Part shown: in pieces, positions 1-11,518 of the stretch
Layout of the letters: every line of letters starts with the position of its first letter
Position numbering within the stretch: the stretch's first letter is position 1
NCBI RefSeq assembly: GCF_046630445.1
Contig: NC_092333.1
Coordinates: 719,130,001-719,194,000 of the forward strand
Length of the DNA stretch: 64,000 nucleotides
Direction of reading: 5' to 3'
Source: Rutidosis leptorrhynchoides
Taxonomy: Eukaryota > Streptophyta > Magnoliopsida > Asterales > Asteraceae
Notes under the pieces: generated by a model
What the model saw: the letters and a program-made list of their open reading frames with translations, nothing else
Told to the model about the DNA's origin: nothing
Databases searched by the model: none
Translations under genes and position numbers: made by a program

Positions 1-1281
1 AAAGTGGTACTAGATGAAGCACATAAAACCAGATATTCAATACATCCCGGAGCGGGAAAAATGTACCAAGACCTCAAGAGAAACTTTTGGTGGCCAGGAA
101 TGAAGGCCGATATAGCCACATATGTAAGAGCATGTTTGACTTGTTCTAAAGTCAAAGCTGAACATCAGAAACTATCTGGTCTACTCCAATAACCTGAAAT
201 CCCAGAATGGAAATGGGAAAACATTACCATAGATTTCATCGCTAAGTTACCGAGAACTGCAGGTGGTTATGATATGATTTGGGTAATAGTTGATCGTCTT
301 ACTAAGTCAGAACACTTTTTGCCAATAAAAGAAGAGGATGGTATAGAGAAATTAGCACGATTATACCTGAAAGAAGTTGTTTCTAGACATGGTATACCAA
401 TCTCTATTATCTCTGATCGTGATAGCAGATTTACTTCCAGATTCTGGCAGGCATTACACGAAGCGTTGGGAACTTGTCTAGATTTAAGTACTGCCTATCA
501 CCTACAAACTGATGGGCAGAGTGAAAGGACAATTCAGACACTTGAAGACATGCTACGAGCATGTGTTATTGATTTTGGAAGCAGTTGGGATCGACATCTA
601 CCATTATCTGAGTTTTCCTACAACAACAGCTATCATTCTAGTACTGAGGCGGCACCATTCGAGGCACTTTATGGGAGGAAGTGCAGGTCTCTGATTTGTT
701 GGAGTGATGTGGGGGATAAACAGATTACAGGTCCGGAAATTATCCAAGAAACCACTGATAAAATCATTCAGATCCAGCAACGATTGAAAACAGCCCGGAG
801 TCGACAAAAGAGCTATGCGGATGTTAGAAGAAAACCTTTAGAGTTTGAGGAAGGTGGTATGGTTATGCTTAAGGTATCACCTTGGAAAGGTGTTATTCGT
901 TTTGGAAAGCGGGGGAAATGGAGCCCAAGATACATTGGGACATTCAAGATTGAAAAACGCATTGGGCCGGTGGCCTATCGACTTGAGCTACCTACACAAT
1001 TAGAAAAGATTCACAACACCTTCCATGTTTCAAACCTGAAGAAATGCCTAGCTACTGAAGATCTAATTATTCCTTTAGACGAGATTAAAATTGACGAGAA
1101 ACTAAATTTCGTCGAAGAACCCGTCGAAATTATGGATCGTGAGGTCAAACGACTCAAACAAAGTAAGATACCAATCGTTAAGGTTCGATGGAATACTCGT
1201 AGAGGACCTGAATTCACTTGGGAATGAGAAGACCAAATGAAGCTGAAGTACCCACATTTGTTTTCCGATATCGCACGTTAA
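1..1281 (+). pseudogene. Pol 3' end: integrase with chromodomain, two in-frame stops
   Basis: One reading frame covers the C-terminal part of a Ty3/gypsy polyprotein that would insert element cDNA into the chromosome. A zinc-binding module (two histidines, then CLTC) comes first. The catalytic core follows, with the three acidic positions visible in [17 protein letters not shown] and [13 protein letters not shown] basic C-terminal domain and a chromodomain-like tail end in EFTWE. Such chromodomains are thought to steer insertion to modified chromatin. The frame is broken by TAA at 190-192, between zinc finger and core, and by TGA at 1225-1227 inside the chromodomain; it otherwise stays open to TAA at 1279-1281. 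Both breaks are single nonsense codons without frameshift, so decay is mild. The 5' part is cut by the window edge. Confidence 0.9.
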
Positions 1282-1297
1282 CTAGGTACTATTCTAA

Positions 1298-1332
1298 ATT
1301 TTGGGACAAAATTTAATTTAACGGGTGTGTAA
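1298..1332 (+). other. Polypurine tract region of element D
   Basis: The segment TTTTGGGACAAAATTTAA followed by AACGGGTGTGTAA lies directly before the LTR start. It matches in kind the tracts before the 3' LTRs of A, B and C (TTTCGGGACGAAATTT, then AACGGGTAGGTAC), where plus-strand DNA synthesis would be primed. Confidence 0.6.
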
Positions 1333-3382
1333 TGTAACGACCCGGATTTTTCCGCTAATATATTGAAGATTAATATTTACATAATTAATGTTTCCAATAT
1401 GTTAAGCAATCAAACTCATTAAGAATTGGTTATTTGCAATGAATTTTATACAAATGTTTGGCCACCCAGTTTGTCTGACGATTCACGAACGTCATAAATT
1501 GAAATAATTATATAATGATGTATATATGGATATATATATACTTATGATTTGTTAAAATGATATTTAAGTATCTCATTATATATAATAACAATTGGTTATA
1601 TACATAAAATGAGATTACTAACTTAAAGACTTCAAGACTATATACATATATATAACGATTAACGTTGTAATAACTTCTAAATTAAAATGTATGTATATGT
1701 ATTGTATTAATATGTATTAATACACTTTTGAAAGACTTAATAATATATATCAATATATTTATACTCAATAAAGATAGCTATACTCATTTTCTCATTCAAT
1801 TTTATCAAGAATCATATTCGTATTCATACGATATTTATACCCGTATCATACCCAGCTTCTATACGTATTTACTATGGGTATATACATACCAAATCATTGA
1901 TCTTAGCAGCCCTCAATCAGTTGTGAGACATGTATAAACATGATGTAGACTTGTGGGAACCATGGCTTGGAAACTAGTATGACTAAATGCATAAAATTAC
2001 AAACCATGGAGTCATGTTGTTGCCCCCATTTTGATGCCAACATGTAGGATAAATAACCATCCATTTCATTCCAATTAACTACATCATTTTACTCTCTAAA
2101 CACATACTCAAACACTCTCTCAAACCTCCATTCAATTCAGCAAGTATTGGTCTCATAATCCAAGTTATAATCATCATAACAAAGCTTGATCAAGAACACT
2201 TCAAGAATTCCAAGCCATCAAGGGTACCTTTGAACTCAAGATATTCTCCTTATTTCTCTAGCAACTTTACTCATTTGATTTGAGGTAGTAACCTTATTCA
2301 TAATCTTATTCGATTCGTATTCATATAGCTATCTTATTTTGAGTTATAACTAATAACAACAAGAACATAGTTTAGATTATTTCTAAACTTGTTTGCAAAT
2401 AAACTTAATCCTTCTAACTTGACTTTTAAAACACTTCAACACATGTATTATGACAGTATGTCAAGATAACATAAGGATATAAAACTTGTAAATACGAAGA
2501 ACACCTTAAAATCGAATATACGCCGTCTTAGTCGAACGGGGGCTGTTTTGGGTTTGATTTTAAAAACCTATCTAAAACTTTGAATTAAAAGATTTCATTT
2601 GGTGAAAAATCTTATTTTATATGGATATGAAATATATCCAAAATCCATGGATAAACTATAATTGGAAGTATGTTTTTCAAAAGAGTCATCAAGATGTCGT
2701 TTTTACGACGGATATGACTATCTTCTTGTATTTGACACCTAAGCTATATTTTCGACTATAAACATATAATTTTTCTGTTTAGATTAATAAATAATGGTTC
2801 GATACAAAACCATGGCAAGTCGAATCACTCAAAACGGATTTGTAACGAAGAAATTATGGGTAAAACAAAATTGGATATTTTTGTTTGTTTTTAGCTACGG
2901 TTTTGATTAATAAAAATGGATGATAACCTTATCCTAGATAACTTACCTTGTATCCTACATGTATTTATACATGTCTTGTTCCCGAACTTACGGAAATACA
3001 ATTTATAATAGTCGTGATTAAGTTCTACGACAATATATTACAGTCTTAATATAGATCGTAAGGCACCATATATATATATGACTTGATCACCGTGGATTCG
3101 TATACAAACTTTTGACATATCATTTTGACTTCTTCTATATATATTATTGAAACGAACTATTAGACACCATTGGCAGTAATCTCGAGTTAGCTATGGGTCG
3201 AAGTGGATTCCAAAATATTATATACTTTGAATTGTGATCGAGCTTGAGACATGTATACAATGGATCACGGATTGCTTTAGACAATATACATATTATGTGT
3301 CTTATTATATTAAGACAATATATTACAGTGTTAGTGAATTCTAACACAATATACGCATTTATATTTATATTTATTTATACTG

Positions 3383-3414
3383 TTGGACTATTGGACTATT
3401 GGACTATTGGACTA
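3383..3414 (+). repeat. Minisatellite, four exact copies of TTGGACTA
   Basis: Four perfect 8-bp units in tandem. The reversed LTR of element E has related but imperfect units near 8080-8115 (CAACAGTC type), so the repeat predates the split of the two copies. Confidence 0.9.
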
Positions 3415-3473
3415 CGAACGTTAGAGTACTAACAATGGACAATTAAAATTATCACAAGTATCATAAGTATGGA

Positions 3474-3483
<10 letters not shown>

Positions 3484-3558
<75 letters not shown>
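3484..3558. repeat. (AT)n microsatellite
   Basis: Uninterrupted TA/AT dinucleotides inside the LTR of D. Reads over such arrays often give wrong lengths. Confidence 0.95.
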
Positions 3559-3560
<2 letters not shown>

Positions 3561-4480
3561 TGACACAAGAATATTATTATTAGGTTCGTGAATTTTTCAA
3601 AAGGCCAAGTCTTATCACCATCTATTCGGAAATCATCACAAGTGAGTTATAGTCCCATTTTTACTATCTAAATTATTTTGGAATGAGAATACATGCAAAA
3701 TTTATAAATGTTTTACAAAATAAGCACAAGTTCATGGAACTACATTCTACGATTGTTTTGTTATACCGGATATCTGTACTTACTATTATTATGCTTGGTA
3801 ACCTAAGAATTAGTGAAAAACACTAATTGACGCGAATCCTAAAGGTAGATCTACGGGCACCAACCACCCCCATTTTCGAATAGTGGAAATGCTTTAGTAC
3901 TTCGAAGGGTTCTTGTCATACGTTTGAATAGTGGAATGTATGATGCCAGATATCTTAAGTGCTCTATGTTAAGGTCGGTTACCAGGCGACTCATCGTATG
4001 AATGATTTTTGCAGTTTTAATGATCCTGCGCATTTAATTAAATGAAATCTTGTGGCTTGTTAAATGTTATGATTATTATATAGAAATTAAACCTATGACT
4101 CACCAACATTTTGTTGACGTTTTAAGCATGTTTATTCTCAGGTGAATATTAAAAATGCTTCCGCTGTCGTATGCCAACCCAAGGTCAAGATTTGGAGTCG
4201 GCATTATTGTTTATATTGTTTAAACTTGCATTTGAAGTATTTGTTGTAATATATGTGATCATATTGTAATGGGTTGTGTAAAAACTTATTTATTTGAGGA
4301 GATTGTCTTTGATAGACAATCTAAATTATGTCATTAAGACCTTTATTCAATAATAAAGGTTATGGTTGTTTTTTTAAAAACGAATGCAAGATTTGAAAAA
4401 CGTCTCATATAGAGGTCAAAACCTCGCAAAGAAACCAATTAATATGAAACGTTTATAATTAATATGAACGGGGAATTTCA

Positions 4481-6546
4481 ATATGATATGTCAAAACATT
4501 TGCATACATGTCTATGGTATCCCAAGATTACATAATATATTAGAATACATGTATAATACAATATAAGTTAGCTAGGATATGATTTGTATAGATTTGTTAC
4601 TAATTTTCACGTAGCTACAACAAGTAAAAATATCCAAATTTTGTTTTACCCATAACTTCTTTGTTTTAAATCCGTTTTGAGTGAATCCAAATGCTATGGT
4701 TTCATATTGAACTTAAGTTTATGAATCTATACAGAAAAAGTATAAGTTTATAGTCGGAAATATAGGTTACAAGTCGTTTTTGTAAAGGTAGTCATTTCAG
4801 TCGAAAGAACGACGTCTAGATGACCATTTTGAAAAACATACTTCCATTTTGAGTTTAATCATGATTTTTGGATATAGTTTCATGTTCATAAGAAAAATCA
4901 TTTTCCCAGAAGAACAACTTTTAAATCAAAGTTTATCATAGCTTTTAATTAACTAACCCAAAACAGCCTGCGGTGTTACTACGACGGCGTATATCCAGTT
5001 TTACGGTGTTTTTCGTGTTTTCAGGTTTTAAATCATTAAGTTAGCATATCATATAGATATAGAACATGTGTTTAGTTGATTTTAAAAGTCAAGTTAGAAG
5101 GATTAACTTTTGTTTGCGAACAAGTTTAGAATTAACTAAACTATGTTCTAGTGATTACAAGTTTAAACCTTCGAATAAGGTAGTTTTATATATGTGAATT
5201 GAATGATGTTATGAACATCATTACTACCTCAGGTTTTGTGAATAAACCTACTGGAAATTAGAAAAATATATCTAGCTTCAAAGTATCCTTGGATGGCTTG
5301 AAAGTTCTTGAAGCAGAATCATGACACGAAAACAAGTTCAAGTAAGATTTCCACTCGAAATAAGATTGTTATAGTTATAGAAATTGAATCAAAGTTTGAA
5401 TATGAGTGTTACCTTGTATTAGAAAGATATCTTACTGTAAATAAGAAATATTTCTTGAGGTTGGATGATCACTTTACAAGATTGGAAGTAAGCTAGCAAA
5501 CTTGGAAGTATTCTTGATTTTATGAAACTAGAACTTATAGAATTTATGAAGAACACTTAGAACTTGAAGATAGAACTTGAGAGAGATCAATTTGATGAAG
5601 AAAATTGATGAATGAAAGTGTTTGTAGGTGTTTTTGGTCGTTGGTATATGGATTAGATATAAAGGATGTGTAATTTTGTTTACATGTAAATAAGTCATGA
5701 ATGATTACTAATATTTTTGTAATTTTATGAGATATTTTATGCTAGTTGCCAAATGATGGTTACCACATGTGTTAGTTAACTCACATGGGCTACTAAGAGC
5801 TGATAATTGGAGTGTATATACCAATAGTACATACATCTAAAAGCTGTGTATTGTACGAGTACGAATACGGGTGCAATACGAGTATAATTGTTGATGAAAC
5901 TGAACGAGGATGTAATTGTAAGAATTTTTGTTAAGTAGAAGTATTTTGATAAGTGTCTTGAAGTCTTTCAAAAGTGTATAAATACATATTAAAACACTAC
6001 ATGTATATACATTTTAACTGAGTCGTTAAGTCATAGTTAGTCGTTACATGTAAATGTTGTTTTGAAGCCTTTAGGTTAACGATCATGTTAAGTGTTGTTA
6101 ACCCATTGTTTATTATATCAAATGAGATGTTAAATTATTACATTATCATGATATTATGATATATTAATATATCTTAATATGATATATATACAATTAAATG
6201 TCGTTACAACGATAATCGTTACATATATGTCTCGTTTCGAAATCATTAAGTTAGTAGTCTTGTTTTTACATATGTAGTTCATTATTAATATACTTAATGA
6301 TATGTTTATTTATCATAATATCATGTTAACTATATATATATCCATATATATTACATCATATAGTTTTTACAAGTTTTAACGTTCGTGAATCACCGGTCAA
6401 CTTGGGTGGTCAATTGTCTATATAAAACCTATTTCAATTAATCAAGTCTTAACAAGTTTGATTGCTTAACATGTTGGAAACACTTAATCATATAAATATC
6501 AATTTCATTTAATATATATAAACATGGAAAAGTTCGGGTCACTACA
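4481..6546 (-). repeat. Partial 3' LTR of element E
   Basis: On the minus strand it begins TGTAGTGACCCGAACTTTTCC and runs to a point equivalent to about 3120 in the LTR of D, where D interrupts it. Similarity to D in reverse is clear at 4640-4690 versus 2820-2880 (a TTTTGTTTTACCCATAA-like stretch). Confidence 0.75.
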
Positions 6547-6993
6547 ATGACGAATTCCATTTCGTACGATTTGATAAAGGATTTTTCGATACGAAATGAT
6601 TTTCTGGCTATCGGGTGGTATTCTAACTACATAGAATATCTATATATATATAGATCAAAAGATTTCATAGATTACGGAGGAATTTACGGAATATGTCAGG
6701 CAAAGTTTACGGTAATAGATACGATAAGATATGATTTAGCAGATACGCTAAGATATGAATTTTGTATATACACTATTCATGCAATCAATGCAGCAAGACG
6801 TGTCTAGACTAAGAATGATAAGCAGATAATTTCCTAAGGATGATAAGTAGGTAATTTTCGACACAAATGATAAGCAAAACTTTTAACATGCAGACACGGT
6901 CGAAGTCCAGACTCACTAATGCATCCTAACGACTTATCAGTTAGACACACTAATGCAGACCTGGTTCGCTAAGACCACCGCTCTGATACCAAC
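6547..6993 (-). mobile_element. Residual internal region and primer site of element E
   Basis: On the minus strand, GT then TGGTATCAGAGC (6980-6991) follows the LTR end, which is the usual primer site pairing with initiator methionine tRNA. The next 400 bases match the leader regions of A, B and C (AGACACGGTCGAAGTCCAGA-like blocks) up to the start of their sense ORF, then jump straight into the other LTR. An 86-codon ORF on the plus strand here looks like chance. Confidence 0.7.
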
Positions 6994-8117
6994 TGAAACG
7001 ACCCGTCCATATTACTATAAATGCAGAACGTTATTCATTGGTCTTATAGCGAGGTATTTGACCTCTATATGATACGTTTTAGAAAAATATTGCATTCATT
7101 TCATAAAAAGCACACCATTATTATACATAATGCATGTTTTAAACAAGTGGGCGAATATTTAAGAAATAATCCCTATGATACATCGGTTTCCAAATACTGC
7201 ACATGTGACATAACAATCGAATATAATACATGACAAAGGTTTTATTGAATGCAACACTTCATTTAAACAAAAGCATGAGACTCCATGCACAGCTTGCTCA
7301 GATAATGCAACAGCGGAAGACTTTCTTAAGGACCTGAGAATAAACATGCTTAAACAGTCAACACAAATGTTGGTGAGATATATAGGTTTAGCATCGATAC
7401 AAATATAGACCATAAGATTTTCATAGTTATAGATATATGTACACTCGCAAGTGTATAAAAGTATTCTATAAGTTATTGAGCACTTCGGTAACCATACTTA
7501 ACCATTAATGTGGCATATTCCCTTTATTATGAAATCTCCCTACACTGTACCAAGTGTAGTAAAAACGAAGTACTATGCAACCGTTTACGATACTAGAGCG
7601 ACTAGCCCGGTTGGGGTTGTCAAACCCAATAGATCTATCAATAGGATTCGTGCTTACATGTTCTTACAACATGTAAATATTAGTTACCAAGCTATTAGGG
7701 AAGATATGCAAGGTGGTACAACTCAACATAGAATATATTTTAAGTACTTGTGTCCATGGCGTAAAACATAAAATGCATGTATTCTCATCCCAAAATATTT
7801 GTAGAGTTTAAAAATGGGACTATATACTTACGGTAGTAAAAGTATATTAATAATAAGTTTTTAACTTATTAAAAATATGGTCGTCGTCCTTGGATTCACG
7901 AACCTATAATAATAATAACGATTCAGATAATAATACATGTGAACAAAATTAATATAGCAAGTTCATATCATATATTCAATCACATGTGATTGTTTAAGTT
8001 TATATTTTCAATCACATGTGATTATTTATATTTTCAATCACATGTGATTATTTAAGTTGTCAAATTTAGTAGTCCAAAATAGTCCGAAAAGTCCAACAGT
8101 CCAACAGTCCAATAATC

Positions 8118-8185
<68 letters not shown>

Positions 8186-9911
8186 CTTAGAATTACCCCA
8201 CGGCGTATTGTGTACGTATTGTCTTGCATCAATCCAGAGATGTATTGTATACGTATTGTCTTAGAATTAACTAAGACATATTGTGTACGTATTGTCTTAG
8301 GATTTATCAAAACGTATTGTGCACGTATTGTCATGGAACGTACCAAGATTATTATATATATACAATCTCGAAATTAATCAAGATTATAATATTTTGTTAT
8401 ACTAATGATAACATGTCCAAATATATATAGGATATAGGAAAAGTTAACAAGGATATGGTTAATATAGTTTTTATAATATAAATTTTGTCCAAACCACGTT
8501 AATTTTAGCAGATTTTGTTTTGCTCGCCAAATATTCATTACAATCCGTTTAAAGTGAATCAAATTGCTATGGATTCCTTAAGAAGTCAATTTTACAAAAC
8601 CAATTCGAAAATTTCACCCCAAGTAGTAATTTTTAGAGCTTTACCCTCTTTTTGTGTCGGTGGACAGATTTGGAAAAATCCCGGCATCCACCCAATATAT
8701 GATTTTTGATAAAATACTTCCACTTTGTCTAAAATCATGAAAAAAATACTGGAAGTCTTATTTACATATATTAACATATTTCCAAAGTCTTAGCCTTGAA
8801 CTCAAAGTCTAAGATAGGTTTTTAATTTCCAACCCAAAACAGCCCGCTTTTTACTGAATGGAGATTAAAGGATATATGTTAAGTTTCAAGGTGTTCTTCA
8901 TATGTACAAGTTATAAGTTCTTATATTAACTTAATATAACATCATAATACATATAAATAAGTGTTATTAGAGTTAAGTTAGAAAGATTAGATTAGTTTTT
9001 CAAACAAGTTTAGAATCAACTAAACTATGTTCTAGTTTATAAACTCTTATATAGATAGCTATAAACATATGAATTGAACAAGAGTTGAAGTAGAGTTTTT
9101 ACCTCAAGTTTAGAATGTAAAGTTGCTGGAAAGAAGTAGTAGAACAAAACTTGAGAGAGTTCTTGCAAGTGTGTGTAAAAATGAGTTAAAAATGGTGCTT
9201 ATTTATAGGCTTGAAAATTTGGTTTTTAGTGAAAATATCTAAGATAAGTTAAAATGAAAATATCTAAGATAAGTTAAAATGTATTAAGTTATGGATGACA
9301 TATTAAATTGATTAGGTCATGGATGATATATTACACAAATAACTATAGATTTCTATTAGTATATACCAATAGTAAATACTTCTAGAAGTTGTGTATAATA
9401 CGGGTAAAAATACCGTATGAATGCGAGTAGAATTCTTGAGAAAATTGAATAGAAATACGAGTACAGCTATCCTTTATATGTATTGGTATATTATAAAGTA
9501 TATTCAATACTTGTAAGGATGTATTTACACTCGTAATACATTATATGTAAATACATTTTAACATAAGTTAATTACGTCGTTTAAATAGTAACATATATAT
9601 TGTTCAAAAACTCTTTAAATTAGTAGTATGAAAATATATATACAATACTTTGTTAATATACTTAATGAGATATTTAATTATCATATTTTCAAGTTATATA
9701 TATATAAATCCATATATATACACAATAATTAAACAATTAAACAATTAAATCAAGTTATGACGTTCGTGAATCATCAAAATAAAAGGGTGAACAAAAGCTT
9801 GTGTAAAACTCTTTCCGGAGGTTCAAGATTTATTAAAAATTCATTGCTTATCAAGTCGGAATTATATAAAGATTAAGTTTAAATTTGGTTGGAAATTTCC
9901 GGGCCGTCACA
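6994..9911 (-). repeat. 5' LTR of element E (2918 bp)
   Basis: On the minus strand it begins TGTGACGGCCCGGAAATTTCC and ends GGACGGGTCGTTTCA, directly before the primer site. It holds an (AT)n array at 8119-8180 and the conserved hairpin block near 7318-7376. No coding capacity is seen. Confidence 0.85.
8119..8180. repeat. (AT)n microsatellite
   Basis: Pure TA dinucleotide run inside the LTR of E, at the same relative place as the array in D's LTR. Confidence 0.95.
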
Positions 9912-10369
9912 GTTAGCTTGACGTGACTAATCTCACTCCATGCTTGCTTGGGCTCAAAATCATTCGGATTATAGGTTTCACATTTTTCCAAGTAAGCGAA
10001 GGTTGTATCAGGATCGGGATTAGAATCAATGTAGAGTCCTAGGCATGCTATGAATTGAGCCATGCTCATTTGCCATTCTTGACCACCTAGCCTAAACATG
10101 AGGTAATTGCGGATCCATGGGGAGATGACCTTGAAATCAACCCTAAGAGTTGCTAAGAACTCACGGGTTAGTAACGGATAGACAATTTCTTTCAAGTAGA
10201 GTAGCATCTCCCATGGACGCGTAACATTGTTCCCTTGTTCAATCGTGAATGTTTCCCTAATTTGGTAACCTAACCCCGCTAATTCGAAGTCTGTCCAATT
10301 GATGTACCTAGCTGGGCACACCGATTCGTGAATCCTACCAATCACCTTGTCTTGAATGGTTTCATCCAT
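9912..10369 (-). pseudogene. Athila-type ORF1 fragment
   Basis: An open stretch of about 150 codons from an ATG at 10369, cut off by element E. It includes INWTDFELAGL, REFLATLRVDF and FRLGGQEWQMSMAQFIACLG. The pattern 'EF..T.R....F.LGG....S..FA..LGLY' is what I recall from the ORF1 of Athila-group Ty3/gypsy elements in plants, a protein of unclear role. Coding-like sequence seems to continue upstream of this ATG across an in-frame stop, so the true start is uncertain. This is a fragment of an older element that E later interrupted. Confidence 0.6.

Positions 10370-11518
<1,149 letters not shown>

Larger units (their letters stand above)
1..4480 (+). mobile_element. Element D: 3' part of a Ty3/gypsy chromovirus-type LTR retrotransposon
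   Basis: The window opens inside pol. In order it shows integrase, a chromodomain-like C-terminus, a polypurine tract and a 3' LTR; the 5' part is outside the window. The LTR starts TGTAACGACCCGG and ends AATTTCA. The sequence just after it (4481 on) is a related LTR in the opposite orientation that begins mid-LTR, so D appears to have inserted into element E. The 5-bp duplication would be ATATG (4481-4485), but its partner lies outside the window. Integrase plus chromodomain order and the LTR start are typical of the Tekay/Del chromovirus group; that placement is by recognition. Confidence 0.85.
1333..4480 (+). repeat. 3' LTR of element D (3148 bp)
   Basis: The LTR starts TGTAACGACCCGG right after the polypurine region and ends GGGGAATTTCA. 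It contains a minisatellite, a long (AT)n array, and the conserved block with the CAACA/TGTTG hairpin and TTTATTCTCAGGT at about 4099-4165 that recurs in every LTR of this window. Its 3010-3440 part resembles the internal region of A, B and C. Short ORFs inside it are chance. Confidence 0.85.
4481..9911 (-). mobile_element. Element E: internally deleted LTR element, reversed
   Basis: Read on the minus strand: a 5' LTR (6994-9911), a primer site, about 450 bp of interior, then the first part of a 3' LTR (4481-6546). The rest of that LTR would lie beyond D, left of the window. The LTRs are of the same broad family as D's. No polypurine tract is seen between interior and 3' LTR, so a deletion removed almost all internal sequence. 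The 5 bases after the right end are GTTAG; their partner is out of view. Confidence 0.75.

Noticed and set aside
8000-8350. CRISPR-like short spaced repeats (AATCACATGTGATT and CGTATTGTCTTA units)
   Set aside because: Plant LTR DNA; the units are few, unevenly spaced and have no leader or cas genes.
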